Source: Solanum dulcamara (taxonomy: Eukaryota > Streptophyta > Magnoliopsida > Solanales > Solanaceae). From it: DNA of 64,000 nt. Of this stretch, positions 1 through 14,000 are shown in pieces. The notes under the pieces were generated by a model that had not been told where the DNA came from, ran no database searches, and saw only the letters and a program-made list of their open reading frames with translations. Both the position numbers and the translations under genes were made by a program. Within the stretch, counting starts at the first letter, position 1. The number at the start of each line of letters is the position of its first letter. The stretch lies in NCBI RefSeq assembly GCF_947179165.1, contig NC_077242.1, forward strand, positions 3,658,001 to 3,722,000, given 5' to 3'.

Positions 1-165
1 AGATTTCTCATGTATCATCTTCTTTGCACCTGAAAATACTTTGCATTACTCATTTTTCTATAATGGATGATTGCACTAAACCAAAATAATGGCGCTGAGG
101 AATAGAACTATAATGATAAATAATGACAGAAAATAAGGAAGTACTAAGTTTTCAGCTATTTTTAG
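1..165 (+). other. 3' part of an intron of the C2-domain gene
   Basis: The sequence is AT-rich and non-coding, and ends in a pyrimidine-rich acceptor (ctatttttag) immediately before the open frame of the next feature. An in-frame TAG at 163-165 shows that the frame cannot extend further left. A second possible acceptor AG lies at 171-172. Confidence 0.6.
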
Positions 166-1164
166 GGCGCAGAGCAGTCATATGATAGCGGAGTTGTGGT
201 CAATGAACAGGATAGCAAATCTGCTGAGATGGATAAAACTGAACGAAGCTCCTTAGCCACTGAATCAGTTGACGAATCTTCAAAAGCTGCAGATAAGTAT
301 GAACCTATTAATATTGAAGGGCAGCGGGAGACTGGTATGTGGGTACACCACCCAGGGAGTGAAGTAGCACAATTATGGGAACCAAGAAAGGGAAAGAGCA
401 GGGTTATTAATGGAGAAGTTATTAGTGGGACTGCGGATTCTAAGGGAAGTTGTAAGTCAACATCAGGCGGCTCCTCTCTCTATAATGAATGCAGGCTTGA
501 TGAAAGTGTTAATGGAAGTAAGCCAGATTCTCCAGGTCGTTTTCACAGGGGTTTACATAAGTTCAGCTCGCTTTTCCGGAGAAGTTCAAGTAAAGAGGAT
601 AAGTCGGGCAATCTTGGAGAGCCTGATTCATCTCCGCGTGTGAATCTTAGGGCAGTTAATGCCAAGGATATTGGAGTGAAGATTATAGTGGATGACACCA
701 TTTTGCCTTCATCATTAGAAACAACACCTACAGAAGATGGAAAAGAGAGCCGTGCAGGAAATGGGAAACCCCCCAAAAAGGGGAGAGTGAGAAACAAGAC
801 AAAGAAAATCTTTAAACATGCTGGCAAGTCTGTTGGTGGTGGCATAAAGAAAGTGATGTCCGGGAAGTCATCAGGAAAATCTAAAGAGGAACTAGAATCA
901 TCAGAGACAGAAAGACTGAGCTCGGTGGAATCTGATTCTTCTGGTGCAGAGTCTCAACCTTCATCAGTTGATTCACCTCAAGTTGTAGCACCTTCAGTTG
1001 ACAACAGTTCCACAGCCAGCTCTGGTATTGTGATATTTGACACCACAATAAGGACTAGTGAACTGGTAGACGATGAAAGCATCAAAGCTCCAGATGAGGT
1101 AGCAGGGGACTCGAAAGAAAATCATGCCTCCAGTCAGTCTTCAAGTTTTGAAAGTCCTAGGTAG
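166..1164 (+). CDS. C-terminal exon of a C2-domain, membrane-anchored lipid-binding protein (NTMC2 type 6-like), partial
   Basis: This is the final coding exon, about 332 residues, with its 5' part outside the window. It has no start codon of its own; the frame is open from the acceptor at 165/166 to the TAG at 1162-1164. The segment WVHHPGSEVAQLWEPRKGKS near residue 60 resembles my recollection of the C-terminal tail of Arabidopsis NTMC2T6 proteins (At1g53590 type). Those proteins have an N-terminal membrane anchor, an SMP domain and a C2 domain and act at ER membrane contacts; none of those domains is in this exon. The visible part is low-complexity: Ser/Asp/Glu-rich ends around a basic stretch at about residues 190-240 with PPKKGRVRNKTKKIFKHAGK and a Gly/Lys repeat. 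That stretch could bind acidic lipids, which is inference. The gene converges on the callose synthase gene. Confidence 0.6.
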   Translation, partial: GAEQSYDSGVVVNEQDSKSAEMDKTERSSLATESVDESSKAADKYEPINIEGQRETGMWVHHPGSEVAQLWEPRKGKSRVINGEVISGTADSKGSCKSTSGGSSLYNECRLDESVNGSKPDSPGRFHRGLHKFSSLFRRSSSKEDKSGNLGEPDSSPRVNLRAVNAKDIGVKIIVDDTILPSSLETTPTEDGKESRAGNGKPPKKGRVRNKTKKIFKHAGKSVGGGIKKVMSGKSSGKSKEELESSETERLSSVESDSSGAESQPSSVDSPQVVAPSVDNSSTASSGIVIFDTTIRTSELVDDESIKAPDEVAGDSKENHASSQSSSFESPR

Positions 1165-2007
1165 ACCAACGAGGTGAGGTCTGAATGTGTTATAACAGGA
1201 TGTTTTTTCTCAGCTTCCCCCATTGTACAGTCTCTGAATGTATATGCTGTTATGTCCTGCATGTAATAGCTTCATGTCAACTAAATCTAATGTACCATAA
1301 GTTCAAAGTACATGGTTTTTGTTGTGGTTTCAAGTTTTGTATCATGGAATTTTTGGAAAAATCAAGTGTGAATATTGCCTTATGAGTAAGTGCATCGACG
1401 GCTTCTTGTACTAATTTCTCTCTTGATGTAGCCCTATGTGTTGAGAAAGGTCTCATTACCTCAAGTTTGGTTTGTGAACAAGTTATAACCAAGATTATGA
1501 TTGGGGATTTGGTAATGAGGAAATTACTTAAGCGAATATACTTTTATTAATAGGTATATAGTTCATTGGACCAAAATCAGGATATTCGAGATATAATAGA
1601 TAATATGTATTTGGTTTGCTTATGCAGGAATCAAAAGTTAAACTCAATGCAAGATAAAACAATCCCATATTTTAATATTTTATCTCGAGATTATTATTCC
1701 TTATCCTCATAACCTAAGGTAGGATGACATAAATGGTGCAATTATTCTGTGTGATTGAACACTTAGATGAAAAGATCATAACTTTTCAGAAGGATTAGAT
1801 TTTAAGAATGTGTAGTATTTATCAATGTCTATGCACAATAGCCTACTATAGTACTATACCTGTAAATGAAAGAATTATATAACCTATTGCTTTCCCAATG
1901 GAGTATATCCACATGACAAGATGTTTCTACTACTATTTTGCTATTCTACAGTAACAGAAAAATATGTGTACATGCTAGTTATGTAGTGCAAACTCAAGTA
2001 TAGATCA
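1165..2007. other. Convergent 3' flanks, no gene seen
   Basis: This stretch holds the 3' UTR of the C2 gene and, from the other side, the 3' UTR of the callose synthase. No open frame with protein-like features and no clear repeat was found. The two genes end 843 bp apart, tail to tail. Confidence 0.6.
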
Positions 2008-5000
2008 CTAATGATTCTTCTTTCCTGCAAGAATTGGCTGAATTTGCAACCTCCTACTGAAAGCCTCATTGAACAGAAACCGAGTTTGGAAAGCCGAAAT
2101 TATTGGAAGCCAAGCCAATGAAGCTAGAGGCGCAAAAAGAACAACACCCATTCCATAGTCATAAGCCCGAGCAAACACCCGAGTGAAGTGCCACAATCCA
2201 GTACCTTCAATCTTGGGTCTCATTACTTGTCCAACCTGAGGAAAACAACACCATGTACGCCAATGAAATAGATTAAAAACGAGACAAAAAAATAGGATGA
2301 GGAGAAAGTATCGTGTAGCAAAATAGGCAAGAACATATACTGGACTTACCAATATCAAGCCCCAACCAGTTGGTAGAAAAGCTAGACAGCAGACAATCAA
2401 GTCTTTGACAGACAGATGACATATGATTGACAGGGTAATAATAGTAGCCACAACTCCTAGGAACAGAAAAGCTTTAAACAGCCGGAAAGTTAAGTGATGG
2501 TTTGCGCTTAAAAACCTCCTTCCAATATTCAGCATCTGTGTCATGAAGGAAAATTCAGCAAGAAACAACATACCCAGTGTAGTCCCGCAAAGTGGGGTCT
2601 TGGGAGGTATGTCAGCATTGTAAAGAGACTTTGAAAATTGAAGGCAATGTGCAGGAAGAAGCTTACCTTGATCAAGAGGAAAATAAAAGCAATGACAACC
2701 CATGAGAGCACATAGACAACAATATTTTTACTTTGGTTGGATATGTCAAGGTGATACACCAGTCCATATTGGTAAAGGAAAAATCTTAGTGAAAGGAGTA
2801 TCTCAATTAACCGCGAAAATAGCCCTGCATGACGAAGATGAGCTTGTTCATCGTTCCACCAAGATTGCCAACTTTTATCTTGTTGTATCCCTATACCACC
2901 TTGCTGATTAATCCACTTGTTCCAATCTTTCCAGTCATCGACTATCTTGCCCCAATCAAATCCAGAAGGATTGAACAGAAATGGTGCAAACAACCAAGTA
3001 AATGACATGAACCATATTGCATATGTAGTTAAAACATATGCCAAATTGCTCTCGTATGATCGCCTGAACAAATCATAAACAATTAACAGAAGCAGAAGTT
3101 CAAATCCTTTGATGAAGTGACTCCGAGAGTAAAGCCTATAGTTTTCAGTGAAGCTGGCATGAAAAACCACAACTTTACGACCAGTAGGTCTATACTTGGC
3201 ACCCCCATGAAGAATTGTTCTGCCATAGTAATGAGATTTTGTTCCATAGGAAAAAGTAAAGAAAACAGCAGCCAACTGCAGTTGCATGAGAACAAAATCT
3301 TTAAGGGCATTAAGATACCCGCGTTCAAGTCCCAACTCAATGATCATTGGTAACCCCGTTAAAAGTCCAAGCTGGATGAAGGATTGAGAAGCTAGAGCTG
3401 TTTCTAGTGACTTTATGTTTTGCAGTTTTGCCTCAACGAGAAGCGCTCTTTGTAGACCACTTAATACCATGTATAGCTGACCGTATAGAAACACATAAAT
3501 CGTAATCACTGATATCTGCAAAGTTTTGACAGCAGGGATTAAAAGAGACATATAAATCAGCATATCAAGACATAGCATATTAGTGACTTAATAAACAAAT
3601 TCCATGCTCAAAGACAGGCAAAAGAAGAAAACTTATAAGATTTAATGTAGTTACCAGGCTGTTGAAGTAGAAGCCAACCGTTGTAAAATAACACGAGAGC
3701 ATTCGAAAGAAGTCAAATCTATGGCCAAGGCGGTACATATCACGGCTGATTGTTTGTTCACTGTTTCCATTTGCAACTTTAGCTTCAAACTTTGAAATTT
3801 GGTTAAGGCCTACATCACGACCTTTTCCAACTTGCATGTACTCAAGATATGTGACATGTCCCCGTCTCAGAGTCGTGTTAAATCCTACATTACATCAGAT
3901 ACTGTCATGTGTTTTCTTATCTATACAACTCAATGATGTCAAATAAACATTTTGTATTAACAGGAAAACCTGCAAAAACATCTTCGCTCAAGTTGATTGT
4001 TTTAGATGCTTTGCTAATGCCACCTCTTGTCAAATGAAATACGCGGTCAAACACATCCGGGTGCCCATAATGGAACCTGACCCTGAAATTTCCGATGGAA
4101 AAGGAAAAATTACTATAAGCAATCTGAACACAACATTATATATTTCTTGTTTCTTTTATGCAAGGAGCTTTTAAACAAGAAAAACACCGTGTGACATTGT
4201 AAAGGAATAAAGTTAATGGTCAAAAACACAATTAAATGATCACTTTTTCGTGAGTTTCATTCCTCAACTATTCGTTGTCCTCTTTACCTACCTAAAACTA
4301 TCACTCACTTTGTATTAAAACACACCTCGATGCTGAGTTGGCCAAATATTTGTTCCCAATCGACAACAGGCGCGTGTAGGACAACTCAACATCAAGGCAT
4401 GTTTTAATACAAAGGGAGTGATAGTTGAGGTAAAACCTCGCAAAAATGTGATAGTTTAGGTATGTGTTTTACCATTAACTCAAAGGAATCTAGAACTAAT
4501 CTTTTATCCCCCCATAGATAATTTCCTTATTAGTTAATTGACCACTATTACATAAAATTAAGCATGTAAAAATAGGGCTTAAATTACCTGAGTGGATTAG
4601 CCAGAAGCCTCTGGCCAATGGTGACAAAGCTGGTCTCTTGATAGGACATAAACCAAGCTAAAGAAGAAACACTGCAATCAGGATGAGAGTTTCTTTAGCA
4701 TTTTACTCAAGAATTTCTCTTCTTTAGTCTTATTTTTCTTTTAATAACTATTTTCCTCTTTCTAGAGTTAACTCGTTCTGCATAACACGCAAAAATATTC
4801 TTGTTGATAATGCAGTTGATACAAGGAATTCCTAATTCACATTCATAGCTTAAAGATGGCATTCGTTTCAAAGATCAATAATAAGATTGATTATGAACAT
4901 TGGCAATTTAATTGAAACAATATTAAGATTGATTACGAACATTGGCAATTTAATTTTGAAACTAAAGGTTTGAAAATTTTAAGACTAACAAAAAGAAGCT

Positions 5001-8000
5001 AGAGAAAACCACAAATGCTAAAATTTACACAATTTGAGAACAGATAGTCAAAGTCTGAAAGATTAAACCAGGCCATTTACTGGGGTAAACGTACTATATA
5101 GTTTCATAATCAATGGGGGTTAGGATCATGGGTGTGGCCTAAATTAGGAATTACGTTATAATTCATATGAATTAGGCCATTTTATTGATCCTTTGTATAT
5201 GTGTGAGAACCTCTGGATTAGGCTCAAAGTCTAATACAACAAAATCAAATGAGTGATCCTACTTGAATTAACACATCCTCAATAATACCATCAGCTCTAG
5301 CTATAGAACGATCGGCCAATTGTAACAAAATGGTGGTTGGTTTAGGTTCTCCCAAGCCTAATTTCTTAGACAATTTGAAAACAGATAGTCAAAGTATGAA
5401 AGAGTAAATCAGGCCATTTACTGGGGTAAACGTACTATATAGTTTCATAATCAGGTCACAATAATCACAATCCTTAGATGCTAACCTTCCTGTAAATATG
5501 TGTTCTCTCATGCCGAGTATTGAAGGAAGACGTCGACCATGGTCTTTCAGGAACTCTTGCAAGATATTTCGCATTTTCAAAGCTTCTTCTAAATAATTAT
5601 CCTGTAAAAAAAGCTATTAGAACAAAATATATGAGAGTGAGACTATTCTTTTTTCAAATGCTAAGGCTAGTGAATACCTGGTTCATGTCAATTGTTTGGA
5701 GAGCTTCACCGCGTGTGAAAATTATGGAATGATTTTGGTTTTCAGGTTTTCCTTCTCCAATATTTGGTGGACCTGGAAGCTTTACGCGGTATACTTCCTA
5801 CAACAGTTGAAAAAGATCTGTAAGAATAAACATAGACCAAAAATTTAAAATTACAAGACATCGTTCATTTTGACACACGACACAAAACAAACAGATAGAT
5901 CTTCCTTACTGCATTTTCTTGAGCAGCTATGTGCATATTGACAGTGAAGTATCCAAAAGTATTGAGCAAAAGACGGCTTTTTGAACTTTCTAAGCATATA
6001 GAGTATGTAGTCAAAGTGATTAACCACAAAAAGTTCAACAAGTGATGATGATACTAGGAATCGAGATCTCGGTAAATGATACCTTTATTTACCTCAAGTT
6101 ATGTGTTAAAATTTTGAAACAGGACAAAATTTTGTATATTGAAGACATATAAGAACTTGCATTTAGTAAAGATTTGGACCTACGAGTCATAAAATAAGTC
6201 TCTTTCGATAAAATCCAGCTATTAACTACGAGACTCTGCAACTAACACAACTATAATCCTTGACCTTAATAAAATGTCACAGTGCATGGACACAAAAATG
6301 GGGTAAAAAATCATTTCCTATCTGAAAAGCATGGTGTAATTACACTATCGAAGCAATTTTTCTATCTAATATATTCAACCGCTTGGAGGATTCCATACCT
6401 GATCAAAACCGTTAACAGCTTTAACTAGAATAGATGAATAAACTTTTCGTGGCTTGTCTGCCGTAATTTCTTCTTTCTCCTCAACATAAGCAACACGCAA
6501 AGAAGGATACCTTTAAGTAACACATTGATAAAATAACACGATTAAATTGATGAAAAACGTCTGTTCAAGTACAAAAGTACCCTGGATTAAAGTTTCACTT
6601 GGAAAAAGTACTTTCTCATCAAATTAAGTATGTCTTGGGCCTGAGGGTCACCAGTAGTCTTCTGTAATCCATATATTTGACAAGACACAACATGTATAAA
6701 TTTCATGTCTGCCAAGGCTTCAAGTTGAGCTGATAATGTATCGTTTTTCCTCTCAATTGCATCATAACCTTGGAGGATATCTGCGGAAAGACGGAAACCA
6801 GCAGATGATGTTCACTTGAGTCGAATATCGGGGTAGGGAGAAAATCAAAATATCTGAATATGACAAACCTTCATCCTCAGCCATGTCAAGAAAAGCTTGC
6901 AACTTCAGCGCTTTCCTGTAGTACATCATTCCTCGAACTGTTTTGGTTAATGAAACAAAACATATAAAGAACATTTCTAGCAAGGACAAAGTTTAAATTT
7001 CAGCTTATATAGAAATAACTTTTAGAGGAAAGATAAATCCACCTGTTCTGCTTAGAGTTTGTCCTCGGAAAGAAGCCCAATTTCTCTCTTCTTCTTCAAT
7101 TTCATCACTAGATTCATCTATTCCTTCCCTTTCCATGCGCTCCAAAAAGTTTTCCCATACATCTGAGAATGTATAATTAATAAAAATATTTAGTTAATCA
7201 AAACTTATGAGATGGAAGCAGCTCTCTCTCACTCTCTAAAATCATAGAGAAGTTTTGTCGTGGCAACCTGGAAATATCTTTTTCATATAGAAAAGGATAG
7301 AGACCCCTTGTTTTCTTGAATTGAGCTCCTTCTTTGAAAATTTGACTTCCTCCATTAAATGTGGAGTTAGAACACTGTAAAGTAAACATGTCCCTGTAAG
7401 TAGATTTACTTGTTGAAATCTGTTTACAAAAGTATTAAGAGTTGATACTCATCGTAAGCTGTTACACTTGTACAGGTTTACTTCATTTGTTTATTTCTCA
7501 GGGTCCATGTGAGTTATTAAATATTGGTCATGTCACAAAGGATGAACTTTAAATTGAAACACTGCTATTTCATGAAATGTCCCTTCTGATTCAAAAGTAT
7601 GATCGGCCAGATATCAGTACATCAGATATATGCCTAATAGGTGGAGTATGTACATTTTTTCTGATGATATGAAACCGAATTCCACATACGGGTAGGAATT
7701 TTATGCAAGTGACAAAAGTATCAAGTAATGTTATGAGATCTGACCTGAATGATAACATGTTCCGCACCTTTGGAGCATTTGGCATGTTCATAAACAGAGA
7801 AGTGGCAAAAAAGGAAATCCTCCTGCGAGCCTCCAAGTTGGTCGGTATATCCAGTGCTTTATCTTTGACAGTAAGCAGTAAACGAAACCGCTTGATCTAC
7901 AATTGAAACTAAATCAGTCTCCATACTTGCAATAGGTTTGTGCAGCTACACGTATGTTTTTAGGTATGCCTATAAGTACTCACAAGTACACTATAAGTAA

Positions 8001-11000
8001 AGTAAACCATAAGTAGTAAAGTATTTGGAACCACCTTTTCCAATAAGGAATCACTATCTGGCAATGGAAAATGGATTGAATCCTTAGATGCAAACAGTGG
8101 TGCTTCAATCCAGACAAAATATTCAGCAACCTCTTCCCCACTATGCAGGTGAGCATCAAGTGACTCCAACGTTCTGCAACCACGAAGGGTTGATTAGACA
8201 CAACATAAATATAAGAATTGTTATGACTTGAAATTCTTTAGGCATCTAACCTTGACCCATTAAACATCATATCGGTTGTTACAAGCTCAAAGATATCTTG
8301 AATTGCCAATACGACTTTGTTATGAAGGCTTTCATTTCCCTCAATCTTGATAAACCAATGTGTCAATATGGAAAGCATGAGTCGGACAAATGAAGAGATT
8401 GGTAATAGGAAGGGAGCAAAAGGTTGATGTTTGTTTGCGAATTTACCAGAAGTTCAAGTAAAGTAATACACTTATCACACAGAACCGGCAGTTCGCTCAT
8501 CTTCAAGTCCTTGAGAAGTGTTGATTTTTGAATACTTTCATCAATTTCATCTAAGATACCAGAAATAACCCTGAAAAGTGGACAACCATGTCATGAATGG
8601 GAGTCTAAAATTGAAAAAAGAGAAAATGCAGAAAGCACTGTCACTAGTACTGATTTCAGTACTCCCTCCGTTGCAATTTGTTTGTCTAGTTTTGACTTGA
8701 CGCGGAGTTTAAAAACGTAAAGAAAACTTTTGAATCTTATGGTCTTAAACTAAGGATATATAAAATTTACCAAAATGTCCTTTAATCTTGTTGTTTTAAA
8801 AATGCTAGGTGGAAAATTAACATTAAAAAGTTCCCCAAAAAGGAAAGAGACATTCTTTTGAAATGGTCTAAAAAGGAAAGTAAGACAACCAAATTGAAAC
8901 GGAGGGAGTAATAAATTGCATTTGAAATAATAGTCAAAAATTACCTTCTCTCTAGGTCACCAACAACAAGAATTTCGAGGATGTATTTCAGTGATTCATA
9001 GCACTCTATCACAACCATATACATGTATGTATCCTTCTTTATTGTTCTTAAAAGCATTTCATCCTTTCCCTCATAGTCTCGTGCAATAGATAATGCATTT
9101 GCAAGCTACCAGAAGATGGACGATAAGTCAAACAGTAATCAATGCTAATACCAAAACTAGACAAAGCTTCAAGATTAGCATGGTACCTTATCTGCTAAAA
9201 GAAAAATAGGCCAATAAACACGACCAGAGAATAATTCTGGTAATACAGGTATTTTCATCAAATCCATCTCCCTGTTGTCAGTTATTACACAAAAGTTTTA
9301 GCTTTTTATAAAGAACAGCATGTCTTGGAGGCATTTTCTGAAAATTGCAAAGGAAATATATATATATATATATATATATAGCTTTTTATAAAGAACAGCA
9401 TGTCCAAATAAGCTAGACAGAAATAATTAACCTGTCACTTATCACGTCCTCCTCCCGAAAGCTACTGATGATCTGGTTCCACACGAGAGCAAACTTCACA
9501 ACATTGCTCTTTTCCCTTTCTGATAAGTGAAAGTTCTGCCAAACGTAACTCCGGATGGATGAGATAGAATTATAAAGAAATTAGTAAGTAAACTTAAAAA
9601 ATTTCAATGGTAAAAACCTTTTGGAATTGGAACGTCAAAGGGATGAGCCAATTCATTAAGGTGTTTCTAGAATCTTTTGCTTTGGGTGGGACAAGACGAG
9701 CACTGAAAGCTTCAGGTAATGAGTAAAATCTACTTCTCAGCATTCCTAGCGTCCGAATCTGTGGTAAACAAAAGAGATGAGAGTGTCCATATAGTGGCTT
9801 AAAAATTAACTAAAAAAAACTCACCTCACCAAGATGGTGGAGGATTCCATACACTCCGCCAAAGACGGAACAGTAGACAGAATACCAGATTTGTGCATCC
9901 ATGAAATATACCTGTAACAACAAGATTCAGCACGGAAGATTTTTTTTTTAAAAAGAAAATATGAAGCTTCAGAAACAAAAGATGCAAACATATATAACTT
10001 ACAAGTACTATTGGAGCCCATATAGCAGCTATTGCTCCAGCATTGCTCTTAACTAAATTGGAAAAAATTCATTCAAAGGATTCACATATGTACGCTCTTC
10101 AGCTACTCAAGAAGATAAAAAGGTTTAGACAATTACCTTTGGGGAAAAGCTCATGCCAGTCATAACTTTTTACTCCGATTGCCATGATCTGTCTTGTAGG
10201 TGATATAAGTGGTTTTATCTGGATATTTCATGAAAAGTTAACTAGCTTGTAGGCACAGATGTCTACACATTCCAATTGAAACTCGAAAAGACTTTTGTTC
10301 CAAAGTCTTGCAGAGCATAAGTAAAACTATTTCTTCATCTCAAATAAGAAGGCTTAGATTTATAACTAGCTTTTAAACCAATAAGAAGGCTTAGATCGAC
10401 TCACCTCAAATGTGTAGCTAAATATCAATTTGCTTGTTAATAAGAACAGCCAAAAAATGGTATACCTAAAATCAGAAATAAGGCATAATGAGAAACCCAT
10501 CAAGAGATTACTTCAAATAAAAAAATAGGCTCAGAGTAGGAGTAGTAGGAGATACTTCAGAAGGGAGAGTTGGCTTTCTTGCATTCCTCGCCCAACATAT
10601 AGCTTAGGCTGCATTTTGAAAACTAAGAAAAGTGAATAATTGACACAATGTATAACTAAAAGAAACTATTTTCCTTATATTCAAACAGGCCCTAATCTTG
10701 GACTTCCTTTATCCAACACAGTTGTGCATGCTAGGATCAGGGCAGTGAAAGTTTACCTGAGTCCACCAGGATAAGAACATGCATATCCGGTAATTGGAGG
10801 TCTCGATATATTTTCCAACCACAGGCACAAAAAATAGAACCATGTCAACTGCATTGGTCATCAAGTAGAATGCAACTGCAACCATATAGGAAGAATAGCA
10901 CCACTCTCCAAGCCAACTCCCACTTTGTGTTGAATAGCAAGTATATTTTCTGCGAGAACTAGCATAATATATGGGAAGAATGATGGTCCACAACATAGCA

Positions 11001-14000
11001 ACAACCATCCTCAGCACATGTTTCAAAGTTTGATTAGGGTCTATTGTACATCGAGCTTTCCATGTAAAGATGATGTCCAGAATAACTGCAAGAATGAGAA
11101 TCTCTTCATACGTTTTGGCTTAAGTTATGATACGGAAGTAGATTATAAAATATGAAAAAGGTGGACAATAAAATAACAAGAGACTTAGTAGTCAGACCAC
11201 TTAAAAGTTTAAGAACCGCTGAAGTGATGAAGATACTCATAACATCCTCGAGTACTGTTGCATCAAAGACTTGTAGAGGAGACTCCAAATCGTGAGATGC
11301 CATAATTATCATTGCCTAAAAGAAAACAGTCAAGAAATGAAGAAAAGAAAATGGAGCTTGGTAAGAATGTATACTTAAGCTATTGTTATTATCTTCTCTT
11401 ACACAAACACACCTGAAGTGATAGGATAAAAAAGCTCCACATCCTGTCAAAGCATCTGAAAATCTGCCAAAATGAGCGAACTTCTACAAAATTTGTCTTC
11501 CCCGGCCACTTTGGCTCACGCCGTTCATCCACTAGGATCTGAAGATCACAGAATGAAACTGTAATTATGGAATTTTACTAGAAGGGCAGCCCGGTGCATG
11601 AAGCATCCCGCATTAGCAGGGTCTGGGGAAGGGCAGCACCCCAAGGGGTGTGATGTAGATAGCCTAACCTAATGCAAGCATTAGTGGCTGCTTCCATAGG
11701 TTGAACCCGTGACCTATAGGTCACACGAAGACAACTTTACCATTGCTCTGAGGCTCCCCTTCAATTTTGGAATTTACTATCATAAACATAAGGACAAAAG
11801 AATTGATATTGCACGTGCTTAGTCCTGGTGTTGCAACAAGCTCAACTCATTGTAAAGACGGACACACACGTATGCGAGAAGCAAATTACTTATGTTGCCA
11901 CATCAAAAGCCACCTTAGAGCATATATTAACTCACATTTCCTTTTTGAAGGTTTCCATTGTAGTTACAATACAAATAATAACCATTTTAGTTGATAAAAT
12001 CATAAAATATACGAGTCGTTTGAACCAATACAGAGAACCTTTCAAGCTAATATGTGACAATGCTACACATAACAAACAGGACTACAATACGTTGATAGAC
12101 AGAAGGCTGAATCATTGAAAGAGAAAAGACATGTACCCCTTCCCATAGACCTTATATAGACATTGAGCGATCGAAAGGTTTTGAGCCCATTTTTTCTTGA
12201 TTTTACAGAAAAGGGCTATTAACAATACAAATACGAGAAAAAAAGCAAACTTGTATTATCAATGAAATGTCAGGACGCTTTCTTGTGTCTATATACACTA
12301 TTTACTATAATTTGAAATGTGAACAGGGTAACTTACCCCCATTTCTTCATCTTCATTTGCATCCTTGTTTTCTTGAAGGTTGGAAACAGGAGCCTTTTCT
12401 TTTTTAACTTTGACATTATTTGGAGATCCTACACAAAAGAAATCATGGTCCAGACGCATGGGCCAACCTATTTGAAAACAATCTGGAGACCTGGAATAGC
12501 GAAGCAACCAGCGGACCACAACAAATTCCTGATATATTTAGGAGTAACTCAACTGAAATATAAGATTGGCATTGAGAGAAAGTTAGCTCTACCAAAAGAA
12601 TTCATTCAGATCATCATAGTTCCTCCATGTTGAATGATCAGCTGTTCCTTTTCCATTTTTCATTGCTTCCTTAAGTGTTTTAGGGACAAGGTTAGAAACT
12701 GAAATTATGGAGATCAGAGGTAAATGCATGTCCAACCTTGAAGTACCTTATATATGACATCATACACCGGAAACACTACATTGTTGAGAAAAGATTCTGA
12801 ATCTCCTTGGTATGCTGGCATGACCTTTTCTCCGGTTGTCATGCTTACAGCACCGGTTAGCATGCTATGCAGCTCATATGCCATCTGCACGGGAGTATAT
12901 ATTTTTTTCAGCATATTTGCATTGTATTTAAAATAGAGGTGTTAGAGTGGGTTAGAATCCCACATCGGTTGAGGAATGGACTGGTGATCTACGTATATAG
13001 ACTTGGCAATCCTCCCCTCATGAGCTAGTTTTTGGGGTTGTCTTAGACTCAAGTGTCATGTCTTTACATGGTATCAGAACCATGTTCATCCCTATTTGGG
13101 CTTCCGGTCGTGGTCCATTTGGGCCTAAACGTGAAGGGGTGTTAGAGTTGGTTATAGAGTCCCACATTGGTTGAAGAATGGACTGATGGAACTTATGCAA
13201 GTATTTGAACCTCTAAAGACAGATTTCAGAGTAAAAACAAAACTACTTGCCCTGCTAGTCAATCTTATATAGAGTCGCCTTTATAGAAATGGCATAAACT
13301 TTCAGCTTACATGGTGAAACATGTAACACAAGCATTCTGGCATAAATCTTAAATTAGCAGCCTCTCCCCATATTAGAAGATAAAGAGCTATATACAGAAG
13401 TTTGTACTGTTGGGCCTCCTGTTTCAGATATGGTACCCTGAAGAGCAATAAGATAACGAAAAATATGTGAGAGAGTGACATGAAGTAAGAAGAGCAACAA
13501 CAACTTCAGAAAGCAGCAGAATTCAAAATTTATCACCATTTCACAGATTATCTTACCTAATATTGCTTTTTCGTCCCAAAAATTTGCACCAATCTGTATA
13601 ATTTTTAAAAAACTTCTTCATCAGCTCATCAACAGCAACATCCCCTAGCTAATACCAGGAAAGTAAGCATAACAAAGCCGATTAAAATGACACCTAAACT
13701 TGAAAGAGCCGGGTAAACGTTAGTACAGCACCTTGGGTACTAATACTTGCTTCTGAGTCTGCCGAACATGCATGTTAGCAAGTAATAAAATTAAATGCTC
13801 TCTCTGGTTGGCCACATTCCCTTTCTGATAAGAGAAAAGTGATATTAATTATAGATGCCATAGATAGGGAGGATAACATGCTTGACTTAGAAAGTTGTGA
13901 AGTCCATAAGAAATGATAAAATTTCCAGATTTGATAATGTTGACACAAACAAAAATGGATAAAGAAAGAAATGGCGGTGGAACGGAGAATATATGAACTG

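Noticed and set aside
196..198. Start codon for the first gene
   Set aside because: It is GTG, in the middle of an open exon that continues left to an intron acceptor; the true start lies outside the window.
7198..7389. Minus-strand 63-residue ORF
   Set aside because: It is an out-of-frame reading of the exon 7268-7374, which in the right frame reads SVLTPHLMEEVKFSKKE.
11767..12118. Plus-strand small ORFs
   Set aside because: They lie inside a callose synthase intron next to the SINE and show no protein-like pattern.
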